Source: Closterium sp. Naga37s-1 (taxonomy: Eukaryota > Streptophyta > Zygnematophyceae > Desmidiales > Closteriaceae). From it: a DNA stretch of 64,000 nucleotides. Position 1 is the stretch's first letter, and each line of letters begins with the position of its first letter. Location of the stretch: NCBI GenBank assembly GCA_947471745.1, contig CANJKZ010000541.1, forward strand, positions 372,001 through 436,000. The letters run 5' to 3'. The notes under the pieces are model-generated. The model was not told the origin of the DNA and did not search any database. It saw only the letters and a program-made list of their open reading frames with translations. Made by a program: the position numbers and the translations under genes. Below, piece by piece: positions 57,058 through 64,000 of this stretch.

Positions 57058-57518
57058 GCTCACCTCCTGCTGACTTCGACAGCTCCCTTGTCGACCACCC
57101 CGTCTGCTGCTCCCCTGTCGACTGCACCCCTGCTGCTGCCTCCTGTTCGACCAGCTCCCCTGTCTGCTGCTCCCCTGTCGTCGACGGCTTCCCGTCCTAG
57201 TCGACGAGCTTAGCGCCTTGTCGGCCGCCGGCGATGCCACTGGCCGGCGCCACCGGCGACGCCTCAAGGCTCCCCTCATCGCCGGTGGCCGACACGGGTG
57301 TCGACGCAGGACGATCTGCGACTGGGGTGGGAGAAGCAAGAACAGGGGGAGGTGGAAGAACTTCCTCGACGTCCTAATCAGCAGGCTCGTCGCCGTCGAG
57401 GTGTCCGTCGGCGGGTATGCCTGCGTCCGCCCCGACGCCGGCTCATACTTCGCCTTCCACACCTCCAGCGACAGCGTCTCGTAGAAGATCACCTCGACCG
57501 ACGTGACCACCTTGTTGT
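57058..57518 (-). mobile_element. Copia integrase-end fragment (fossil)
   Basis: Encodes VVTSVEVIFYETLSLEVWKA and the following linker, homologous to 51400-51920 of the main copy, then runs directly into LTR copy C. It is the remnant of another copia copy, itself interrupted at 57519 by the + strand LTR element. Confidence 0.75.
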
Positions 57519-57949
57519 TGTTAGAATTATATTATAGCATGCTAAGCCTTTTGTGACTGTACACCAAGTGTGGTGTACAGCTGGGTTGGGACTACACCCA
57601 ACTTTGGGTGTAGCCTTGCATGTTGGGGAGTCAATCCAACCCAATTGTGGTGGAGCCCCCAAATGCAACCCATTGGTCGTTAGGGTGCCAACATTTGAGG
57701 AATGTTGCCAACCCAACCCAATGGGCCATAGGTTGGCAACACGTCCCCAAATGTTGCCAACCCAACCCAATGGGCCATAGGTTGGCAACACTTCCCCAAA
57801 TGTTGCCAACCCAACCACCACCATCCAACTCTCTTCCCTTCCAAGCTCCCCTTCCAAGCTTACCCTCCAATCACTATGTATGCTTCTTTTTCATTCTAGT
57901 GAAATAACTCTTTGAGTTCACATCTCATCCCAACTATGGGATTTTCACA
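57519..57949 (+). mobile_element. LTR of a third retroelement
   Basis: Starts tgttagaattatat inside copia sequence and ends gattttcaca before tggtatagagc at 57950, the same primer-binding-site-like word as at 53112. Contains two to three copies of a 45-50-bp unit with atgttgccaacccaaccc and ataggttggcaacac, which are mutually complementary in part (gttgcc/ggcaac). Confidence 0.65.
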
Positions 57950-58131
57950 TGGTATAGAGCTGTTTTGGCTAACGCCAACTTCCCCTTCCCTAGGCACCTC
58001 CAGCCACTGTACTGTCCTAGGTGATCCTCGGGCTCGTGCCACCTTCATGGCCCTTGCACCACCAGCCTGCTCCCCTCCCTCAGGCTTTCCTTCGAGGCAT
58101 TTGCGGCGACCAGCGCGACGAACGCGCCGAG

Positions 58132-58950
58132 TAGCATTTCGCCCGTCATTTCTTCTCCCGTGGGCATTTCGCCCGTCACTTCTTCTCCCGCGGGCATTTC
58201 GCCCGTCAGTTCTGCTCCCGCGGGCATTTCGCCCGTCAGTTCTGCTCCCGCGGGCATTTCGCCCGTCACTTCTGCTCTCGCGGGCATTTTGCCCGTCGCT
58301 TCTTCTCCCGCGGGCATTTCGCCCTTCGCTTCTTCTCCCGCGGGCATTTCGCCCGTCGCTTCCGCTCCCGCGGGCATTTCGCCCGTCGCTTCCGCTCCCG
58401 CCGGCATTTCGCCCGTCGCTTCCGCTCCCGCGGGCATTTCGCCCGTCGCTTCCGCTCCCGCGGGCATTTCGCCCGTCGCTTCCGCTCCCGCGGGCATTTC
58501 GCCCGTCGCTTCCGCTCCCGCGGGCATTTCGCCCGTCGGTTCTGCTCTCGCGGGCATTTCGCCCGTCGGTTCTGCTCCCGCGGGCATTTCGCCCGTCAGT
58601 TCTGCTCCCGCGGGCATTTCGCCCGTCAGTTCTGCTCCCGCGGGCATTTCGCCCGTCAGTTCTGCTCCCGCGGGCATTTCGCCCGTCAGTTCTGCTCCCG
58701 CGGGCATTTCGCCCGTCACTTCTGCTCCCGCGGGCATTTCGCCCGTCACTTCTGCTACCAGCGGGCATTTCGCCCGTCACTTCTGCTACCAGCGGGCATT
58801 TCGCCCGTCACTTCTTCTCCCGCGGGCATTTCGCCCGTCACTTCCGCTCCCGCGGGCATTTCGCCCGTCACTTCTGCTCCCGTGGGCATTTCGCCCGTCA
58901 GTTCTGCTCCCGCGGGCATTTCGCCTGTCAGTTCCGCTCCCGCGGGCGTT
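58132..58950. repeat. 30-bp tandem repeat with hairpin core, about 27 copies
   Basis: Unit core cgggcatttcgcccg (CGGGC/GCCCG stem) followed by a variable tca/tcg-cttctgctccc part. Because 30 is a multiple of 3, several frames on both strands stay open and give ISPVTSAPAG, AFRPSLLLPR or TGEMPAGAEV decapeptides. None has gene-like context. Confidence 0.93.
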
Positions 58951-58954
58951 TCCT

Positions 58955-59405
58955 CCCCCTTCCCCCTCACTTCCTCCTCCTTCGGGCCATCCAGCCCTCC
59001 TCCCCCTTCCCCCTCGCTTCCTCCTCCTTCGGGCCATCCAGCCCTCCTCCCCCTTCCCCCTCGCTTCCTCCTCCTAAGGGCCATCCAACCCTCCTCTCCC
59101 TTCCCCTTCGCTTCCTCCTAATAAGGGCCTTCCCGCCCTCCTCCCCCTTCCCCCTCGCTTCCTCCTCCTAAGGGCCTTCCCGCCCTCCTCCCCCTTCCCC
59201 CTCGCTTCCTCCTCCTTCAGGCAATCCAGCCCCCCTCCCCCTTCCCCCTCGCTTCCGCCTCCTTCGGGCCATCCAGCCCTCCTCCCCCTTCCCCCTCGCT
59301 TCCTCCTCCTAAGGGCCATCCAGCCCTCCTCCTCTTCCCCCTCGCTTCCTCCTCCTAAGGGCCATCCAGCCCTCCTCTCCCTTCCCCTTCGCTTCCTCCT
59401 ACTAA
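58955..59405. repeat. 48-bp CT-rich tandem repeat, about nine copies
   Basis: Copies of cttcctcctcctaagggcca plus tccagccctcctcccccttc plus ccctcg, with ttcgggcc/taagggcc and ttcccgcc variants. Strong pyrimidine strand bias, like the giant intron array. Confidence 0.88.
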
Positions 59406-59534
59406 GGGCCTACCCGCCCTCCTCCCCCAAATGATTGCCACAAACACATTCGAACACGAACATGTTTGTCCCGAACATAAAGGGTCCCAAAAAAAAAAAA
59501 CGCTTGTTTAAGGCAAACCAAACAGGGCTTGCAA

Positions 59535-59680
59535 AGTCGTCGATCTGCGCAGAGCTATGGGCGATCGCCGATCTGTGCAGGTCGGTGGGCAAAATTGCCA
59601 ATTTATGCAGACCGGCGGGCGAAATGGCTGATCAGCGCAGATCGCTGGGGAAATCGCCGATCTACACAGAGCGTGGGCAA
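59535..59680. repeat. 30-bp degenerate tandem repeat, five copies
   Basis: Units of the form ccgatctgcgcagagcgatg plus gcgaaatcg, diverged by substitution. Preceded by a gaacacgaacatgtttg word similar to the hAT-type MITEs further right. Confidence 0.7.
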
Positions 59681-59711
59681 AGCCGGGTACAGATAAACGA
59701 CCCGCTTCTGG

Positions 59712-59790
59712 GCCAACCGGAATCGAACCCAAGCTCATTAAATCCAACTTTATATCCTGAATCGTTGGACTAGCCGAGACCTGACCAAAC
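59712..59790 (-). mobile_element. tRNA-like SINE candidate on the - strand
   Basis: The - strand reads ggtctcggctagtccaacg followed after about 30 bases by a perfect B box ggttcgattcc (59719-59729). The A-box region is only approximate and no full cloverleaf forms, so this is more likely a tRNA-derived SINE head than a tRNA gene. Confidence 0.38.
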
Positions 59791-60012
59791 CGGGTCGGTT
59801 GGGGACGGGTCGGGGCCGTTTCTTCATGCCTAGTGTAATTTCTACTCGACTACATTCAACTCGACACGAGCTCATCTTAATTCTGCTCGAGGCCTTGCTT
59901 ATGCCTATCCCAATGCAGTTCACTGAATTGGTTCTTTATGCGTGTCGTTAAGCACGAATAATTGCATCCAATAAAGTCAACACTGGTATCAATTCCCTAA
60001 CTTTCTTGCCAG

Positions 60013-63000
60013 GTCGCTTTTCAGAAACAGCTTCAATGGCACGATTCCTGAATCCATTGGCAATCTATTAACTCTTTACGTACTGTAAGATGTTCTTTCA
60101 GCTTCATAAGACTTCACTTCACGTTCAACATGTGCACCGATTTCTAGAAATGGGTGACAAGTTGTGTTCCTTGATGTTCTCTTCTAACAAATTCCAAGGT
60201 TGACACAGTGCTATCATTCATGTTGTATCCACTTTCTTTCCTTATTGTGCATCTCTAGACGTTTTTTTGAACTGTAATTTGGGCGGTGGTACTAGTCATG
60301 AGTAGACATGAGCACAAGGGCGAACACCTGTTCGGTTCGCCTCGAACAGGTTTTTTTTTTGTTTTTCTTAAAGTGTTCGCCAAACAGTGTTCGAGGTTCA
60401 CCCGAACACGTTCGTGTTCGGGCCACTGCTGCAATTTGCCCCGCGACCAACACGAACGTGTTCGAGGTTCGCCCGAACACGCCTTCACAGGCGAACGGCG
60501 AACACCTGTTTTTGCTTAAAGTGTTCGCCGAACCGAACAGTGTTCGGTTCGGCAGACGGATGTGTTCGTGTAGGGGCGAACACGAACATGTTCGTGTTCG
60601 CCCCTTGCTCATCCCTAGTCATGAGCAGGGGGCGAACATATATTTTATACCCTACACGACTATAATGAAGGGTCCACGGGCCGGGCCAAACCTTCCCGAC
60701 CAGGGCCAAAAAGGGTCTGCCCGATCCTTTGGGTCGCCCTGTATATGGTGAACCGGGCCGTCAAACTGCCCATCCGGCCCGGTCCATTTCGACCAGGGCC
60801 GAACCTGGTTCGGCCCTTGCTCAACCGCACATCAAACGTGTTTGAGTTCGCTCATTGCTCATGTTTAGTTTCGCCATGAACACAATCAAACAAAAACATG
60901 CTCGTGTTCGACGCAGCTCGGCCAAAAAAAAAAAACACAAAAAAAAACAAATGGTGTTCACCCTTCTGCTCATGTCTATTTGCACCTGTGACCCGACCAA
61001 TTAAGGTCGGGTCTGCCTTACCCGAACAAATATTTTGTTCGTGTCTAGCTCAGGATACGACTTTCCAAACTGTTTTTTTTTTTCTGATGAATATCCATCT
61101 TTATGCCCGGTTCATGCTCTGTATTTATCAGGAATTTTGGGTATAATACCTTGACCGCATCCATTCCATCCACTATTGGATGGATCACTACCTTGAAATA
61201 CTTGTGAGTACTTTGCTGTGCTGCTGGATTAACGTATGCCTCTCAACGGTCAACGTGTAGTCAACATCCAATAACTTCTGATCCTACGCATTCCGTTTTA
61301 GGTGTTGACTGCTATTTTGGGACCTAGACGCTCTTAAGCACACCTTTAAATCACACTAGGTCGTCCCCACGGGGTCACCTCCAAGGGTCCTTGGGTGCCT
61401 GGTATAACCAGCCCCTATCCAAGGGTCCGTGTTTGTAGAGGGATTCCCTAAGTATGAAAATCTGTCGTGTGTTCTTAGAGCATTCCCGAACTCATATGCG
61501 GAAGCGTTGACGATTGATTGGTGCGTGTGCAGAAAAATCTCCTCGCGTCAATACGTCGATAGAGAATATTTTCACTCATACAATCAAACACAAGCACACA
61601 TTTCTAGAAAGTCTAATGGACGAGCAAATGCAACACAAGGCAAACACCAAACAGTCATTAAACTGTAATGTAGGACTTCGCCATGTTGTCTGAGAAAAAC
61701 GGTTGTCAAACTTGAACTCCATTTGGCTTGATCCGCTTCCTTAGAATAACTGTCTTCAAATTACATTTCATCCAAACGCCTCTACTGACTCCTCTCGCGA
61801 GCACTCATGAACTATGATGAGTATTCATGAAGACTCGTATGGGAATACTATTTTCACGTTGCAAAACGGAATTTACCGTTGTAAAACAGCATTTACTGTT
61901 TTGTACCTTCAATGACATCATCACGCAAAGGAGCGCGAATTTTTGGCGAGCGTTCATGTTTGCCGAGTCAACTCGGGATACAGTTTTTCAACTGTAAATC
62001 CCGTCCCCACGTGCCAGCCAGCATGACCGAGATATTTCTCGGTCATGCAAGACAGGACGATCGCGTACGCGATCGTGCGATGTCCTGGTACGGGACAGGG
62101 CAGTAATGTGCCCTGTCCTGTTGCGATCGTGGGCCCTGCCACGCTCGCAACAGTGCCACGGCACACGCGCGAGCCCTGAGGGGCCACACGCGTGTGTCAG
62201 GACCCCACGCGCGGGTCCTGACCTTCGCGCTCGGTTGACCTAGCAAGAAATAGTCAAAGTGACAAAACACTCACCACACTCTCAAACTCGCGAAAAATAT
62301 GAACTCTCATGAACTCTAATGAAAACTCACGAAAACACATGAGAAACAATGAGCGCAAACGCGAACTCACTAAACTCACGAACTATCATGCGCTTTCACG
62401 GAAACTCATGAACATTCATGAACATTCATGAAATGCACTCACACACAAAAATGCATGTAACTTATGAACCGCTAAGGCGATTCACAAACCTTGAACGCAC
62501 AAATGTCAAGCACACAAATGCGCATCTCACACTCCCCAAATTACCTTCAAACAGAAACTCTTATTTCTCTTTACCATCGGTGAATAGGCGGTAGGTTGTC
62601 GTGCAAACCACGTTTTGTTTTCTGTTAAGAGTCTAAGAACCTGTAGCTTACTACATAGAAATCATGCTCTACTCTGCAATCTCACTTACTTGTACTAATA
62701 CCCTGGACTAGACATGAGCAACGAACCGAACTTTGGTTCGGTTCGAGAAGTTCGGTTCGAGTTATCTCGAACTGAACTTTTTTTCCAGCCAAAAAGGTTT
62801 GCGCAAACATTGATGAAGTTCGCACGAACAGTTCGCGCGAACTTTTTCGGTTCGAGTTTCAAACCTCAAACCGAACAAGGTCGAAGTTCGAAAGGGTGAA
62901 ATTCGAACCGCAAGGGGTTCGAATTTAATTCCTGCCAGAAAAAACCCATCGCGACTTTCCCGTAAAAAACGGGAAAGTCGTATGTTGGCTGCCAATTGAA

Positions 63001-63866
63001 GGCAGCCAACCCTAGACTCGTAGCAGAGCAGAGTAGATCTATATCTAGATCAACTCTAGCTCACCCATGCTTAGGGTGTTGAGGCTGTATGGGGTCGTGT
63101 GGATGGGTGGTTCTCTTCTTCATGTTCGAATTTTCCTTAGACTTTTCTTGGTTGGAGTGTCGGGACTTTTTTTTACCGTCTCATTTGCTTTTTTTCAGAA
63201 CATGATGCTGTCCATAAACCAGTATACATGCGTGTGTTGTAGAGTAACATGTGCATCATTTTAAGCCTCGAACCTGAAAAGGTTCGTGTTCGCTCAAACC
63301 TTAGAAGGTTTGAGCAAACCTTTAGGGTTCGCCATTGTATACTCAAACCTCAAACCAAATTCTGAAAAACGTTCGAGCAAACCTGTTCGGTTCGGTTCGA
63401 GCAACATGCAAGGTTCGAATAGGTTTGCACAAACATGTTCGAGTTCGGTTCGTGCTCATGTCTACCCTGGACTGTGCCAGACTCGAATAAGCCTGAAGCG
63501 GGCCGAAAAGGGTTCAGACGAACCGTTTCTGACCCGGTCACCATATGGCCAAAGCCGGGCCTAGGTACGGCTCAGCCAGCCCGGTTCGGCCTGTCAAAGA
63601 TGACACCGGCTTGCAACCTACAAAGACCTGCCAATGACTCATGGCACACACACATCATTGTGATCAATTGATATTCTTCTACATACATGGCAACCTTCCT
63701 TGACTCAATGTTCTCATCTTCATCGAAGCACATGCTGACATCACACTTCTCAATCCCTCCCTCTTGCCCCTCCCTCTTGTCCCTGTGGATGCAGGAACCT
63801 CTTATCAACCGGACTGTCAGGCTCCATCCCAGAATCATTTGCGCACCTTACTAACTTGGAAGCATT
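60013..63866 (+). CDS. Leucine-rich-repeat gene, three internal exons
   Basis: Three exons of exactly 72 nt with identical phase lie at 60013-60084, 61132-61203 and 63795-63866, each after an ag acceptor and before gtaaga, gtgagt or gtacgt. They encode one 24-residue LRR each: SLFRNSFNGTIPESIGNLLT, NFGYNTLTASIPSTIGWITT and NLLSTGLSGSIPESFAHLTN, each with a further LxxL-type end. The LxxNxLxGxIPxxxxxL pattern is the plant extracellular LRR type, found in receptor-like kinases and receptor-like proteins. Start, membrane segment and any kinase lie outside the window. Introns are 1,047 and 2,591 bp and carry hAT-type MITEs. Further LRR exons inside these introns were looked for and not found. Confidence 0.78.
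60303..60617. mobile_element. hAT-type MITE, 315 bp
   Basis: Terminal inverted repeats tagacatgagca and tgctcatcccta, flanked by perfect 8-bp duplications gtcatgag (60295-60302 and 60618-60625), the hAT superfamily length. Inside are many gttcg/cgaac words, some as inverted pairs (gaacacgaacatgttcgtgt), resembling subterminal transposase-binding repeats. Too short to encode a transposase. Lies in the first LRR intron of the window. Confidence 0.82.
60618..61080. mobile_element. Decayed hAT-like DNA with an orphan terminal repeat
   Basis: Contains tgctcatgtcta at 60967-60978, identical to the right terminus of the MITE at 62709-63464, and a related tgctcatgttta near 60857, plus gttcg-rich and ccgggcc-rich stretches. 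No partner terminus or target duplication was found, so this is probably one or two broken relatives. Confidence 0.45.
61204..62020. other. LRR intron sequence without identified feature
   Basis: AT-richer than flanking DNA. No coding or repeat signal I can support apart from short words such as ccaagggtcc occurring twice near 61381 and 61420. Confidence 0.4.
62021..62222. other. Cluster of five palindromes in an LRR intron
   Basis: Perfect symmetries occur in quick succession. 62021-62048 has a 12-bp stem (gcatgaccgaga) with a 4-base loop. 62057-62076 is a 20-bp palindrome acgatcgcgtacgcgatcgt. 62093-62118 has a 10-bp stem ggacagggca. 62185-62196 is cacacgcgtgtg. 62196-62222 has a 10-bp stem gtcaggaccc. 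The block is GC-rich within AT-richer intron. Confidence 0.85.
62280..62450. repeat. Degenerate actcatgaac-type repeat
   Basis: Words such as aaactcacgaa, gaactctcatgaactc and gaacattcat recur irregularly, the last as a short perfect tandem near 62411-62430. The following bases to 62700 show nothing else. Confidence 0.55.
62709..63464. mobile_element. hAT-type MITE, 756 bp
   Basis: Perfect 12-bp terminal inverted repeats tagacatgagca and tgctcatgtcta with perfect 8-bp target duplications ccctggac (62701-62708 and 63465-63472). Both ends carry gttcg/cgaac-rich subterminal blocks; the centre (about 62990-63260) is different, T-rich sequence without a recognisable transposase. Same family as the 315-bp element at 60303. 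Inserted in the second LRR intron. The perfect duplications suggest fairly recent insertion. Confidence 0.88.
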
Positions 63867-64000
63867 GTACGTAATTGCATGCTCATCAAGGATAATTCCT
63901 TACGAGCTGTAAAGCTCCTGCAGTATTGAGGTGTTCAGAGAGAAATATGGGAGGAGAGGTAGACAAGATGTGATGCATATGATGACATCACACCGCAAAA

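Larger units (their letters stand above)
57950..59430 (+). mobile_element. Repetitive leader of the third retroelement
   Basis: Sequence after the primer-binding-like site is nearly all tandem repeats. A 30-bp unit fills 58132-58950 and a CT-rich 48-bp unit about 58955-59405. No gag or pol was found, so only the 5' end of the element is represented, or the leader is unusually long. The other retroelement piece at 52987 also has a low-complexity leader. Confidence 0.5.

Noticed and set aside
58045-59171. Open frames with ISPVTSAPAG, AFRPSLLLPR or TGEMPAGAEV decapeptide repeats as a cell-wall-like protein gene
   Set aside because: The 30-bp unit is open in several frames on both strands and sits directly after an LTR and primer-binding-like site, with no start, signal peptide or exon structure.
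59712-59790. Functional tRNA gene
   Set aside because: A B box is present but acceptor and anticodon stems do not form, so only a SINE-like call is made.
62021-62240. Helitron 3' end (hairpin followed by CTRR)
   Set aside because: The last hairpin is followed by a ctag word but not in the canonical spacing with a final T, and no Helitron 5' end was seen.

Overview
The window looks like nuclear DNA of a streptophyte, perhaps a charophyte alga or an early land plant. The evidence is a plant-type receptor-like kinase, a leucine-rich-repeat (LRR) gene with the plant-specific LxGxIP consensus in uniform 72-nt exons, a plant-type single-domain rhodanese, spliceosomal introns, Ty1/copia and Ty3/gypsy elements, and hAT-type MITEs. 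The species cannot be fixed from sequence alone. All three recognisable host genes are on the + strand.

Bases 1-34080 hold the 3' end of a rhodanese-domain gene. Its last three exons are at 1285-1358, 32962-33015 and 33726-33800. The intron between the first two is about 31.6 kb and almost entirely one 32-bp CT-rich minisatellite of roughly 980 copies, which starts within about ten bases of the splice donor. The intron upstream carries a 23-bp minisatellite, the one downstream a (GGGGAT)n G-quadruplex-type array. The exon before the giant intron exists in three diverged copies (328, 1155, 1285), of which only the third keeps a clear donor. The very long open frames across the array follow from repeat composition and are not proteins.

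Bases 34081-39330 hold a receptor-like kinase gene (transmembrane exon plus six kinase exons, 35776-38681). It has an extra stop-containing copy of the exon that follows the membrane segment, an EFG in place of DFG, one GC-AG intron, and short tandem repeats in its introns and 3' flank. Bases 39331-46890 are non-coding DNA with a tRNA-like SINE candidate and a 27-bp dyad-containing tandem array split by a Ty3/gypsy fossil. That fossil carries a C5-cytosine DNA methyltransferase domain between protease and reverse transcriptase.

Bases 46891-59430 are a nest of LTR-element fossils. They comprise Ty1/copia parts on the - strand whose LTRs are crowded with GTCGAC palindromes, an inverted LTR piece, a captured 5' piece of another element flanked by an exact-abutting 197-bp direct repeat, and a third element with a long, highly repetitive leader.

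Bases 59431-64000 hold three 72-nt LRR exons (60013, 61132, 63795) of a gene that continues beyond the window. Its introns carry two hAT-type MITEs with perfect 8-bp target duplications and a cluster of palindromes. The theme of the window is host genes whose introns have been colonised by tandem repeats and small transposons, separated by nested retroelements.
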